64,000 bases of DNA from Bemisia tabaci. Its lineage: Eukaryota > Arthropoda > Insecta > Hemiptera > Aleyrodidae. Positions within the stretch are counted from its first letter, which is position 1, and each line of letters begins with the position of its first letter. Of this stretch, positions 34,231 to 45,192 are shown piece by piece. The notes under the pieces were generated by a model. That model had not been told where the DNA came from, ran no database searches, and was given only the letters and a program-made list of their open reading frames with translations. Made by a program: the position numbers and the translations under genes. Location: contig NC_092795.1 of NCBI RefSeq assembly GCF_918797505.1, positions 34,769,131-34,833,130 of the forward strand, read 5' to 3'.

Positions 34231-34449
34231 CATGTTGCCTGTCATGACCTTCTTTTTCGGCTTCGGCTTGAGGGTGGGTTTTCGCGTGATTTTGCGTGCG
34301 GTAATTACGACGGTCGCGTTTTTGAAGATTTTGAGGGGTAAGATTTTAAAGCAGCTACGAACGAGCAGATATGGGGCAATACAAACATCGATAGTTGTTG
34401 TAACTGTCGCATAAAACGTCGTCGCTCAAACGAAGGAACGTGACTTATT

Positions 34450-34673
34450 CACTGGAAAAAAACACATTGGATCTAGGGTCCAGATTCTTGAAAACATTAA
34501 CAAGACAAAATACTCTTGATTCTATAGGATTTTTGCTTAAATCAAAAGGAAATCCGCTCAAATTAAGAGGCTTGGTTCTTAATTTAAGCTAGATTCTGAT
34601 TGAATCAAGAGTGCTTTTTCTTGTCGATGTTTATAAGAGAGTGGACTCTAGATCCAATGTGTTCTTTTTCAGT
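34450..34673. mobile_element. foldback MITE, CACTGGAAAAAAAA family, copy 4
   Basis: A 224-bp copy. The left end is CACTGGAAAAAAACACATTG; the right end is slightly degraded (TTCTTTTTCAGT). It lies about 900 bp after copy 3 with the CpG-rich patch between them. Confidence 0.85.
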
Positions 34674-35819
34674 ATTCAAGGGTTGCACAAGTGCCTTAGA
34701 CAGTTAAAGTTTTCACGTTTTTATGATATTCAAGTTTTTTCTATCCAAAATTTGGTCCAATTAAGCATGTAATCAGAGGAGAAGTCACCGACATTTTCTG
34801 ATAAAATTGTCCAGCAGTTCCCTCGACAAAATTATATTTACGAGTTATAATTTTGCAAAGTTTGAATGTAAATGAGCTCTTTTGTCTGTTTAATCGCGAA
34901 AATACAAATTTTGTCACGAAAAAAGCGTCGTCTATTGCTTTGTCCTAAGATAACTACGCTAGATGCGGATTGGATTTGGAAGAATGTTTGCAGTATGCAA
35001 GTGCATAGTATCAAAGAAGACCTTGTCTACTTCATTTGGGCGAGTAAATACGAAGGTCCTGAGACTTTATGAGAGTGTGTGGAGGAAAAAAATCGTTACT
35101 TGCAATATGATTTCACAAAATTCCAAAAATTCAATGAAATTTCTACTAGGAAGAGGTAAACAGAGTCTCATTTCAAAATCAGAACTTAACCACTTAGGTG
35201 ATTTTCTTAAAATCGCCCGACTAAAAGTTGATTCAAAACGACCTACGCAGCAAAATTTGTCACGATAAGCTGACTTAAAACGATTCTAAGCCTATCGGCA
35301 ATGTTCTTTTACATTAATTTTTCCTTCATCTAACATAAGTAAATTGTTGATAAAGCAAAGAAAAAGCCTTTTGCTTTTTAAAAAAAAAACTTGAACCATC
35401 GATGAAACCAAAGATAAAAGATATCTTTAATCAAGAAATATCATTTCATTTGGTCTAGAGCTCCTTTACGTACAATGTTTGTTATCCTTCTTGTAAGGGT
35501 TCCCTTCATATATGGTCAGTCTATCCTGGTCGGGTTGTCAATTTAAAGGATTTTTTTGGATCAGCAAAATGAAGGGAGAAAGGGCTAAAATACCTGAAAC
35601 TTGTAACAAATCTTCGAGCGAGGTCGAGCACTTAAAAGAAATATTTGTACTTCCCAAACTGCTTGAAATACTGATCAAAAAATTGACTTGTATTAAAACA
35701 TCCTGGTTTTACATTGATTTGTGTCACGACAAGTAAACTTCCACCATGACTTCAAAATCGATGGAATTTTTATTCCTGGTTTGTTTGAATATTAGTTCAC
35801 TCGGTCACACTGTACGTAT
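34674..35819. other. no gene recognised
   Basis: A+T-rich. The 101- and 74-codon plus-strand frames lack recognisable motifs. Confidence 0.5.
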
Positions 35820-35936
35820 AGCGAAGCATTGAGAGTTCACGCCTCGCGCCATAGCGCCTTCAATTTAGCGGACGCAACACGGGCATCCATCGAGCACGAA
35901 TAGTTGCATCTCTGCGCCGTCGTCAACGCGTGCCTT
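35820..35936 (+). repeat. dispersed repeat of about 115 bp, copy 2
   Basis: GCGAAGCATTGAGAGTTCAC, GCGCCATAGCGCCTTCAA, GCAACACGGGCATCCATCGA, GCACGAATAGTTGCATCTCT, GCGCCGTCGTCAACGCG. This is the best preserved copy and matches 1749-1860 (inverted) over nearly its whole length. Confidence 0.8.
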
Positions 35937-36105
35937 TCCTTGCTCTATTTCCATGTTGTGTTGGTTCCGTTTGTCTTATCTTTAAAGTGGTGCATCAAGG
36001 GCTACGTGAACGACACAGCTGATGATAAGAGAGACGTATCGGGTCTCATTTTTAAACTTTTCTCCCGAATCTGAGCGACACCTCATCGACATTATATATG
36101 TACAG

Positions 36106-36209
36106 CGGAGCATTGAGAGTTCACGCCTCACGACAGTTTTCCAAATGTAATAAGGACATACATCAGGCACGAATAGTTGTATCTCTGCGCCGTCATTAAC
36201 GCGAGGTGA
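36106..36209 (+). repeat. dispersed repeat of about 115 bp, copy 3
   Basis: It begins GCGGAGCATTGAGAGTTCAC and ends GGCACGAATAGTTGTATCTC then TGCGCCGTCATTAACGCG, with a diverged middle. It lies about 290 bp downstream of copy 2 in the same orientation. Confidence 0.8.
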
Positions 36210-37430
36210 GGCGTCTATTACTTTAGAGACTTGAGAAAAAATAAGGTTAAGTTTGCTGAAAATATGCCATGATGTGTCCGAATCAATACCTATTTTGAAA
36301 GAAATAAAAAAAAGTTTAGAAATCCCTCTAAAAATGTGTACTTTGGAGAGAGTTGTATTGTGTCAGGGAATTTTTTGGTTTTTTTGACGATTACCGACCA
36401 CCTTCAGAGATCCCAAGCCGGATCAAATTGACTCGACTACCTCCTCTGGATGAGTTACAAATGGAGGATGAGAAGGGGGTGGGGTGAGAGAGTGCCAGTA
36501 TATTACCGACAAAAAATAAATTTTAAAGAAAAAATAGTTTTCACCCTCAAAAACATTAAAATATCATAGGTAATAGTTCAAATACTATCAAAACTGATGT
36601 ATTTAAATACTTAGGACTTCGCGTGAAAAAAGTCTTGGGCATCTAAGGTTAAATCTCAGAAGTACCACACGAAAATTTCCATGACAGTTTTCTAGATGAA
36701 TGTCTAGGAACATTTTATTTCGTGACTGTGACGATTTTACATGTCGGTTGATTTCTGATTCAGTACCATGCTAAATGGAGTTTTCGGGCACTGAAGCGGT
36801 TTCTCTGCACCATTTCATCTAAGGTTCAATATGAAAGAGTTTGAGCAAAACCAAAAAAATAATCTCATTAGAAGCGCCTCTAAATACCTACGGCTTATTT
36901 AAAAGCTTCTAACTTTACATAGCTTAAACTAATCGCAGATTTCATTAATCTTCAGCGTTCTTCCGCAGCAGCAACATAGCTTTTCGAGAGATGCACTTAA
37001 TTTCATTTTATTTCAGTTAAATATTACTTTTGGTCTCTCTATAATAAGCTTGAAAAATATTACGAGCTAAAAATTTCAGGATTTTTAGCACATGAAAGAG
37101 TAAATTGTAACTACACAGAATGAGAGACATTAAAAAAGGAGGGGAATGCAAATATCCGTCCTGTCCACTGTTCTTCATTCGCCATTTTAGGCCAAGGAAG
37201 GAGGGATTGCCAAATTTCCTCTATTTATTGAGTTAAAATGAAGTTTTCACTTTTCAACCTATTTGTTGTTTTCAGACTGGAGGACAAATGGCGAAATCAA
37301 AGGCTTGATTGAAACAAGGCATTCCTTTTTTAGCGTCTCTTACAGTTAATGTTCTATTTCTTGAAGGCTGCGATGAAACATGTGAAACCTTCTCTACGCC
37401 GACAAAACGGAATTATCATCAGCTATCGAT
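36210..37430. other. no gene recognised
   Basis: A+T-rich, nothing recognised. Confidence 0.5.
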
Positions 37431-37595
37431 CAGTGGCGTGGCGTGAATTGCGATGTATCGATTGTTCTGCCATTTAAACCTATGGTAAAGAATCGATTAT
37501 TAAGGTGTTCGCTGCGAACATTCTGCTTATCGATCCTTTTCCATAGGTTTGAATGGTATAACAATCGATACATCGCAAAGCACGCCACGCCACTG
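37431..37595. mobile_element. hAT-type MITE, copy 3
   Basis: A 165-bp copy of the 767-931 family, in the opposite orientation, with both CAGTGGCGTG-type ends intact. The flanking 8-mers CTATCGAT (37423-37430) and CTATTGAT (37596-37603) agree at 7 of 8 positions. Confidence 0.9.
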
Positions 37596-37608
37596 CTATT
37601 GATATTTT

Positions 37609-37735
37609 CCCATTTGAAGCCATAGTGAAGAACCTATCATTAAAGAGTTCGTTACGGACACCATGATGATCGATCCTTTTCGATAGGTTAAATGGGGGAT
37701 CAATCGATTCATCGCAAAGCGCGACACGCCTCTGC
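37609..37735. mobile_element. hAT-type MITE, truncated copy 4
   Basis: A diverged partial copy directly after copy 3. It lacks the left terminus and core symmetry but keeps CCATTTGAAGCCATAGTGAA, GATCGATCCTTTTCGATAGG and the right end ATCGCAAAGCGCGACACGCC. It may be an older insertion next to which copy 3 landed. Confidence 0.7.
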
Positions 37736-38990
37736 TTTTGTGGACCGGAGGAGAGCGGCGCTCGATAGAGCATCTCTTATCAAGACGAATGACACGGCAG
37801 AACGCGGCCCGTAGACCGACGGCGGGAAATCGTTCAAATAACAGATCAATAAAACCTGCTGAAATTTTCACTTCCTTAACGCCCCCGCCCACCGCCCGCC
37901 GCCTCCCTCAGATTGTTTTTTCGGCATATTCTTTTGTTTTCCGCCCCCGCATCAATCTTCCCCGGGAGCCAACTTTCCTCCCTGAGAGGGAAAAGTTATG
38001 CTTTGACGGAATTGGAAACGTGCCCTCCCGAGTAACGCTTATTATGATGATTTTTTCACCTCTTCCACTATTCGTAGCCGCAGAAGGGTTTATATTGGTA
38101 CTAACATAGTACATAGGACAACGAACCACTTTATTTCCCTCTTATGGTGACAAAAATTTAGGGGGAAAGCCTCGACCGAAATTTATTTCTACCCTCCAAC
38201 TTCGGTTTGGAAAGCATTTGTACAGAATTTCTTTTTGCAGATTCCATCGTGAATGAAAAATCTACTGTTTAATAACTTTCATGACCAGTTTCTTGGCTGG
38301 ATTTGTAGTAAATTTACTCAATCTTTATGAAAAAGGTCACAGAAGAAATGTCCTTCATTTTAAGAGATCGATGAGATGAGCTCTTCAAAATTGGAATAGT
38401 AGTATTCGGCAAATGGTCACAATGGGTACAGCAAATTGAGTTTTAGGAAAGGTAAAATCTAGAGAAAAGCTTGTCAAAAATATTAAAAGTCTGATATTCC
38501 TTGCTTGTTGCTGCTGTCCTGGTTGCGTCTAGGGTCTTAGGACTTTGGACAACTAGGACAAAGTTTTCTAAAACAGAGACGTCAGAGAACCTAACCTAAA
38601 TAATCATGTTGAAACAATTTAGAATAAACAGTTAAAAGAAAAAAAAGAAAAAAAATTGTATGACGATTGAACTTGTGTAATACAAAGATTGATAACGGCT
38701 TACACGATACTGCTTTTCAGGTTAAGTTTTCTTACAAATCTCCCTCGGTAAATCTGGTGGCTGCAAACTGATTGCGAGAAAACAAAGATACGCAGGCCCG
38801 GTGAGTTTGAAAAAGTACGATACGAATTACGCAAATTTTGCGTTCAGGGGTGAGTTTTTGCCAAACTTGCTGTGTTCAACGTGATTTTAGTGGGATTGAA
38901 CAGTTGTAGAGTTTGCTAGATTGGCTGTATACCTTGTGTACAAGAACAACCCATTGGTCACAATGAATGGTAATGTGTAAGTGAATGAGT
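37736..38990. other. no additional exon recognised
   Basis: 37738-38109 gives a 123-codon plus-strand frame with no recognised domain. The rest, up to the donor at 39013, is probably intron of the minus-strand gene. I looked for a continuation of the cysteine-rich domain and did not find one. Confidence 0.4.
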
Positions 38991-39013
38991 ATGAGTGAAG
39001 AGGATTTCCTTAC

Positions 39014-39661
39014 CTGGCAATGGCGGCAGTCGAAATTGACAGAATACGTATGCTGGCAGTCGTAGCGGCGGAGGATCTCGTTGTAGCGGCAGACGAGGTC
39101 GGACGCCAGGCGATCGAGCTCCAAGAGGTGCTGGAGGTGGCGGATACAGCGGGCGCGGTCGGCCAGTACGGCGGCGGAGAGGCCGCCGAGAACGGAGTGC
39201 TCGCAGCAGTACGGGAGCCGGAGGCGGGCGGCGGCCTCCTCGCCAGCAGTGCAGGCCGCCTCCAACGCCGCCGGGTGGACGTATCCAAGGCACTGGGGTC
39301 GCGATCCGTTGCCCGAGGGGGCGGACTGGCCTGTGCAGGCCGGCGGGCAGCCGGGCGGGCCGGGCCCCTCAGAGATGGTGGCGCGTGTCGGGGGGCACTG
39401 CCCGGGCGGAGGCTCGCGCGCCTCTAGGTCGCAGCGCCGCAGCGGCGACAGGTTGAGGCTCGGGGACGGAGGCGGGGGCGGGGTCGTCAGGGAAGGGGGC
39501 AGCGTCGTCGGGGGGTCTCGGCGGGTGGGGAGCGGGGTGGGGTGGTGCAGGGGCGCGCTGGAGGGGCCGGCCGGAGAAGGGGAGGGCGACGTGAGCATTG
39601 ATGTCATGATGTGGAGTAGAAGCAGCCATGCCGGGGCCCAGGGCCGGTCGCCAAAGGGCAT
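39014..39661 (-). CDS. first coding exon of a NALCN-channel auxiliary factor (FAM155 / NLF-1 / Mid1-like), partial
   Basis: This exon encodes 216 residues and ends in phase 0 at the donor CAG|GTAAGG (GT at 39013-39012). Residues 1-23 include the hydrophobic run WLLLLHIM, a likely signal or membrane segment. Residues about 24-72 are Pro/Ser/Thr-rich. From about residue 75 come at least a dozen cysteines, including a CC pair, and the stretch LDRLASDLVCRYNEILRRYD then CQHTYSVNFDCRHC. That arrangement (Leu-Asp helix, Tyr, then YSV and CxxC) recalls the FAM155A/NLF-1 cysteine-rich domain. Those proteins act in the ER to bring the sodium-leak channel NALCN to the neuronal surface. The start is the first ATG after an in-frame TAA at 39679-39677. 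The exon is GC-rich in an A+T-rich region. The remaining domain must be encoded by exons not found here. The family call is from memory of the pattern. Confidence 0.6.
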
Positions 39662-39711
39662 TGTCCGATCACGCGATTAGGGTCCCAGCTTCCCTGGCAC
39701 GAGCGGCGCAT
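39604..39711 (-). other. upstream ORF overlapping the main start
   Basis: An ATG at 39711 opens a 35-codon frame in a different phase, running past the main ATG (39661) and ending in TGA at 39606-39604. If the transcript includes this leader, ribosomes starting here would miss the main start. That suggests either leaky scanning or downward control of translation. No peptide family is recognised. Confidence 0.45.
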
Positions 39712-39723
39712 CGCTGCTGGTCC

Positions 39724-39744
39724 CTGCAACAAACAAAACAAAAC
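39724..39744 (-). other. splice acceptor of the Mid1-like exon
   Basis: The minus strand reads TTTTGTTTTGTTTGTTGCAG immediately before the exon, a strong pyrimidine tract and CAG (AG at 39725-39724). The exon therefore starts at 39723 with about 62 bases of leader before the ATG. This implies at least one upstream non-coding exon at higher coordinates. Confidence 0.7.
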
Positions 39745-40366
39745 CAGTTAGCCAATTATCATGTCAATTTTTTGCACATTAATGCCCTCTCCACAGCGCT
39801 CTCTGACGCTCTGCGACATCCAACCGACGCAAACCCATATTCTTCCAAAGTCTTTCTGAGGACTGGCACACTCGCTCAGTTCTTCCTCCACCCAGTTTTG
39901 CCGCCCTTTCACTGAGCACCTGTTCGTGTTCTCCCATGAAGAATGTAGTGCTTCGGGCCATCACGAGTTGACCGGAGCGGGATAGCTCAGTTCTAACCTC
40001 TACCTCATTTACCTACATATTTGCGAGCGTGAACGTAGATAGGGGATGCCCGACCCTTCAGAGGACTAGCAATCTCCCCTCCCCCATCGTGCGAATCGGC
40101 TGGTAAGTGGGCAGGGATTCAGGCTACATTATCCCCTTCTGGTCTATGCGTGATGGTCCCAAGAATCGCAGAGAGTAGAACCTTCCACCCAACTTTGGCG
40201 CTACAATGAACGAACTTAAACTTCAGAAGTGTTATACTTTTGTTCTTTGATTTTTTAATCTCATAGTGTTGAACAAAGGGTCAAAAGCCAGTCTCCATTG
40301 GGAACAGGTTACTCAGGCGAATTGGTGTACATGTTTTTTGATGCACCAAGCACCAAAGTGCTCTGC
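39745..40366. other. probable intron, nothing recognised
   Basis: It lies upstream of the acceptor on the minus strand. Short open frames only. Confidence 0.4.
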
Positions 40367-40729
40367 CCAAGTAGCAGTGATCACGATAAACAGCGATTTT
40401 ATCGGTTGGTTGTCGCGATTATATCGGTGGCAATATAACGAGATATAATCGCATAAAAAATTGCTATATATGACGATTAAATAGCTACACATCGCAATTT
40501 TTGGTTCAATAAAATCGTGATCAATTTTCGTCGATGAAATCGACATGAAATCGCCATTTATCGCGATTTTTATTTCGCAAATATCGCAATGAATTGACGG
40601 GCAATAAAAGCGTGATTTTATTGCGATAAGATCGAGGATATTCGCTCAGATGTTGATGATCCTGGCGATCTTATCGCCGATAAAATCGCAATATACAGCG
40701 ATTTTTCCGTTGAGAAATGCTACTTGGGT
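40367..40729. mobile_element. TIR element with CCCAAGTAGCA ends and ATCGCGAT-rich body
   Basis: The left end is CCCAAGTAGCAGTGATCACG and the right end is GAGAAATGCTACTTGGGTG. The 330 bp between is built almost entirely from both-strand variants of GCGATTTTAT and ATCGCGATAAAATCG, giving many overlapping small palindromes. The target duplication is not clear. Confidence 0.7.
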
Positions 40730-40817
40730 GATAAGACTTATGGCACGATCTAAATGATGTATGCTTCAAATTGCAAATCTGCTGACTATACCACACATTA
40801 TGTATGGACAGAAGACG

Positions 40818-41265
40818 TTAAGGTGATTCAATGGACGCCATATTTTGTGTCAGAACGGCATGCAATATATCGCATCAATTGGTTCCATTTTTTCAGCTAC
40901 TCGTCATTTTTCTCCAATTTTGAGATCGCAATTCTGTTATCAGGAGACTAAAGCACTCACTTACCAATTTTAAGAAAGAAATTCAACGTAATAAAGGCGT
41001 GGTTTCTTTAGAGAGAAAACATCGCATTCGATACTGATATCGAAACTGCACTCGAATGCGATATTTTCTCTCTGAAAAAACCACGCCTTTATTACGTCGA
41101 ATTTCTTTGTTAAAATTGGTAAGTGAGTGCTTTGGTCTCCTGACAACAGAATTGCGATCTCAAATTTGGAGAAAAATGACGAGGAGCTGAAAAAATGGAA
41201 CCAATTGATGCGATATATTGCATGCCGTTCTGACACAAAATATGGCGTCCATCGAATCACCTTAA
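40818..41265. mobile_element. foldback element with TTAA borders
   Basis: A 448-bp palindrome: TTAAGGTGATTCAATGGACG at the left and its near-exact complement CGTCCATCGAATCACCTTAA at the right. The arms pair to within a few bases of the centre (near 41040, CGATACTGATATCG). TTAA at both borders would fit piggyBac-type insertion, but because TTAA is self-complementary it could equally be part of the TIR around a TA duplication. Confidence 0.85.
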
Positions 41266-41897
41266 GGCAACTTAATAAACTTATATACTCAAGGGACGTC
41301 TAGTAACTCTTATTGCCTGCCTCATTGTCATTTCCATCCAAATCATCAACATTTCAAAATCAAGAGATATTTCGCTCGGGATGCACCCTCAGGTTGCTTA
41401 AACGCCAACCTAATCCATGCTTTTGTGTCTGCATACGACGCGCGTTCATTTGTCTCGTACTCCGAGTCTCCCGCCGAGAATGAGCTCGGTTCCCGCCGTC
41501 CTCATTTGCATTCAAAATACTCACGTTTACCTGCATTCGTAAACAGCTCAGCTCGGATAAAGGGCCGTAAAATACTGGGTGATATTTTGAAGATGAGTCC
41601 GTCGCGATAACGAGAATTCAATTACATGATGACTAAAAATAAACTGCCGGTAGGTGCGTAAGTGTTAATGGATCGGCTGCAAACTTTTGCTATGGGGAAG
41701 AGAAGAGTTTCCTCGCAAGGGAAGTGACTGAAAATTACGATGAGCACGACTGAAAGTTTGGAATTCACTCCTAGCTTCACAATGTGCGTAATAAATTTAC
41801 GTACTATGATCTTCTTGCTTTGAAAGTATGTTTTACGGATGAAGAATTATACGGCACACATAAATCACCTGTTTTTTTTTGACGTCTGATCACCGCA
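41266..41897. other. no gene recognised
   Basis: Nothing recognised. Confidence 0.5.
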
Positions 41898-42150
41898 CTG
41901 CCTTGCTAAGGAAAAACGCCGTATGAATCTTCAGGCGTTGCCAAATATCCTCTGATAAAACACGAATTTCCTGGTAAACATAAGACTATTTTTCTTCCAA
42001 TTTGTAAAATAATTTCGTTCGCAATTCCACCTAAAGATTCTGAAAATTTAAAGGAAGAATATTCAAAACTTTCCTCGAAAATAAACATTTTATCGAAGGA
42101 AATTTGGCAACTCTCGAATGTTCATACGGCGTTCTTCCTTAGCACGGCAG
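41898..42150. mobile_element. CTGCCGTGCTAAGG-family MITE, copy P2
   Basis: About 253 bp. The left end is CTGCCTTGCTAAGGAAAAAC then GCCGTATGAA; the right end is the complement, CATACGGCGTTCTTCCTTAG then CACGGCAG. Internal word: GTTGCCAAATATCC. Confidence 0.85.
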
Positions 42151-42169
42151 CGTAGCATACTGAAACATT

Positions 42170-42421
42170 CTGCCGTGCTAAGGAAAAAAGCCGTATGAAT
42201 ATGTGAATGTTGCCAAATTTCCTCTCAGAAAATATCCATTTTTGAAGAAAGTTATGAATATTATTCCTTGCAATTTTCAGACTTTTTAGATCAAATTTCG
42301 AATAAATACTCCAAAAAATCGGAGGAGAAATATTAAAAAAATTTCCCGAAAATTCGTTGTTTTTGAAAGGAAATCTGGCAACGCCTGATGGCTCATACTG
42401 CGTTCTTCCCTAGGACGGCAG
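42170..42421. mobile_element. CTGCCGTGCTAAGG-family MITE, copy P3
   Basis: About 252 bp, only 19 bp after P2. The left end is CTGCCGTGCTAAGGAAAAAA and the right end CTTCCCTAGGACGGCAG. The two neighbouring copies are diverged from each other, so this is not a recent tandem duplication. Confidence 0.85.
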
Positions 42422-43677
42422 CACAGTTACGAGAGCTGAGTCAGCTCCGGATAAATGAGATCGAATTTGCACTTATCATTTGAGCACTTATCATTGTTCT
42501 CAAAAGTATAGACAGTAATGGTAAGTATTATTGACGTTTGGCCTTGCCAACTTGACGCTGAACTGAATTCGATCTCGCTTCAGTGCAACCGACTCCGACG
42601 AAAAGAAAAGGGGGAAAGAGACTGATTTTCAACATCCGCGGGTATACGTTTTGCGGTCGCCTACCTACCAGCCTACCCTCATCACTCAAAACAACAATGT
42701 TAACGTCAATTTTTCGCAGCCCATTTAATGCACATTCTACGTTGCCGAATTCTTGAATTAAGGGAAACAGAAGACGAGGATCATCTCCGTCCTTTTTCAG
42801 GAGAACAAACGAAGAACTTTGAACGAACGAACTTCTTAAAAGACAGCTAGAAGTAGTTGAAGGAAGCATAGATCTTCGAGGCAAAACCTACACTACTTAA
42901 AATTCAAACTTGTATTTTGTTATGAAGAATAAATGTATAAATAATATATTTGTTAAAGCTCTATGCGCATATGGAACATGTTGGGATTTTTGGGCACCCC
43001 GTTAAACAATATGGTCACATTCGCAAAAATGTGGACTATAAAACTATTTGTTTGCTCAAGGCTACCATTTTTGCTCGAAGTTTTTTCACTTTTAATCATG
43101 CATTTTGCAGGAATTCTTGTATAAAGTTACTCCAAACCCAGTTTACCAAAATTTTTACATCAGATAGCTAGGTTCTTCTTAGGAAAACCTAATTTGGATG
43201 CAGGGTTTCTCAACGCTGTCAAGTTTTCCCCCAACTTTGAACCTCCTTTTACTTTTTTCTCTTCTGTTTTTATTTCCTCCCACGGGTCATATTTTGGGTC
43301 CTCGTAAATCAAATGGTATAACTTAAATTGGGGATAAGAACGACTGATTCATCGATAGCTCATGAACACTGACACAGCTGAAAACTTCCGTCGAGCAACA
43401 TTGTCCAGGTGGAAAATTGAATGGATCGTATTCGATAGTGGCTCGATGTAATCGTTTCGTTCAAAACAATAAAACATAAACTTAGACAAAAATGTTAGGA
43501 TTTAAGTTGGAGGAGCTAAAAATGAGGAGATTTCTAACAATTTCAATCTTCATAGCCATTTTTCCTCATAAGTATCAATAATTTTACACAAAAGCCCCGT
43601 TTCTTCAGATTACTCGACTGACATTTGAGGCTATGTTTACATGTTGAACCAATCAATATCGATACAATCTCACTTGT
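42422..43677. other. no gene recognised
   Basis: The 118-codon minus-strand frame (42528-42884) has no recognisable domain. Otherwise nothing. Confidence 0.45.
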
Positions 43678-43947
43678 GGGCTGATTGCGATGACTTGATA
43701 AACGAAGCTATAGACAAACAAGACATGAAAAGTATGGAGCAATCCTAGTGGTTGAAATGGGTGGTTTCTATAGACTAAGGGAGAAAATGGTTGACTAACT
43801 GTGGGGTCTCTCGTGGGTTTCTATTAGTTAGTCTATGACTTACCTTCTTTGTCCATTGCAACCACTCACTACCACCAATGGGATCCCTCCATATCCATTT
43901 TGTCTTCTTCGTCCATAGCTTTTTCTATCAATTTCAATAATCAGCCC
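43678..43947. mobile_element. foldback MITE, GGGCTGATT ends, copy 1
   Basis: A 270-bp palindrome-like element: GGGCTGATTGCGATGACTTG at the left and TCAATTTCAATAATCAGCCC at the right. Arms share AAGCTATAGACAAACAAGAC / GTCTTCTTCGTCCATAGCTT. A second copy is at 54036-54310. Confidence 0.8.
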
Positions 43948-44977
43948 GATGTTTGACGTATCGAATACGGTCCATTTCAGTAAATCTCCCGAGGGCGCTT
44001 GTATAAAGGAGATTTTGCGTGGTGAATATGGCAAGGCGATCTGCTGTGTTCTCAAGGGTTTGAGCGCTGGTGAAGAGCCCGATCGAGCTCTAATGCGAGC
44101 TGAAAGGCTTCACTTCACTCATTTTTCTCTTCCCGGCCCCGATTCTTGAGAGGCCCATGCTCCAAAGCTCCTTGTCTTCTCGCCACACAAACCGAGATCG
44201 GAGATTGTTGCCGCTAGCTGAGGCGGCTAACGACATCTAATCTAACTCCCGTGGACGCCGCGCCGCGTTACAGGCCAAAGATCGCGAATAACGAACTCGG
44301 GGCATCCTCCGAGCACGCGGGAAAAACCGTCATCACCAATTATTTACACTATCTGAATGTGTTGGGAAAACTTTGACGCGGACCGTCGCTAAAGGTACAG
44401 TGACCGACAAAGACTGGAGACTTCCTCTTCGGATGCCCTGGAACAGGAACAGATTGAACTCACCTCTTCGGACTAACATCACATTGCTTATTTCACAAAT
44501 TCATCCTAACCATAAAATCTGGGTTCCCCTGCTCTGATCCAGGTATTCTCCCTCCAAAAAGAAAATTTTGACTTTAGGGTCCCGGGGCCCCTATTGAAGA
44601 AATTTTACCTCTCAAACGTAACCTTCGCTCCTTGAAACATTTCTGACTGAGCTTCTGGCAAAACGAATGTAAAATCATGGTGCCTACGAATAAACATAAG
44701 ACTGGCTCATAAAATAAAGTCAATTGAATTTTTGTGATAAAAAACGGACCAACTTTCACCGTTGAAACTTACATGATAGATTGAATGCATCGGATAGGTT
44801 TATCTATGAAGACGAATAAGAAGTATCTATAATTTTGTCGGAGGAGAGGGAAAAACGTGGACTAACGAGAGAAATATTACGCGGCGCAGCGCAGTGAGCA
44901 TGAGCAATGATGACGAGGACTTGAGATGAAAAGGAGAAGCCCTCGGTGCGGCGCGGCGGTTGGCATGTAACACATAT
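43948..44977. other. no gene; GC-rich start of the following repeat locus
   Basis: 44881-44965 contains GCGGCGCAGCGCAGTGAGC and GTGCGGCGCGGCGGTTGG, words shared with the inverted repeat at 62085. Otherwise nothing was recognised. Confidence 0.4.
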
Positions 44978-45192
44978 TAGCGCCTACAAGACTGAATGAA
45001 TACTTCACGCATTGCGTCAAACACAGTGCAGTCAGCAGTGCTCGACGTGAAACGCATAGCGCCTACAAGACTATATGAATACTTCACACATTGCGTCAAA
45101 TACAGTGTGGTCAGCGTGAGACGCATAGCGCCTACAAGACTGTAGGAATTATTCAAGCATTGCGCCAAACACAGTGCGGTCAGCGCGGTGCG
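44978..45192. repeat. three-unit tandem repeat of about 70-80 bp
   Basis: Units start near 44980, 45059 and 45128. Each carries AGCGCCTACAAGACT, then GAATACTTCA or similar, then GCATTGCG-CAAA-ACAGTG and GGTCAGC. A related sequence, GCCTACAAACCTAACGGGAT then ACTTCAAGCATTGCGC, forms the loop of the inverted repeat at 62085-62239. Confidence 0.8.

Noticed and set aside
33802..34414. Open frames of 79-147 codons in the second CpG-rich patch
   Set aside because: Same reason: simultaneous open frames on both strands, low-complexity Gly/Arg/Pro-rich products.
39020..39680. Plus-strand open frames of 135 and 143 codons opposite the Mid1-like exon
   Set aside because: Shadows of the GC-rich minus-strand coding exon; Gly/Ala/Arg-rich without motifs.
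42528..42884. 118-codon minus-strand frame
   Set aside because: No recognisable domain, no splice signals noticed, and length within what chance allows in 64 kb.
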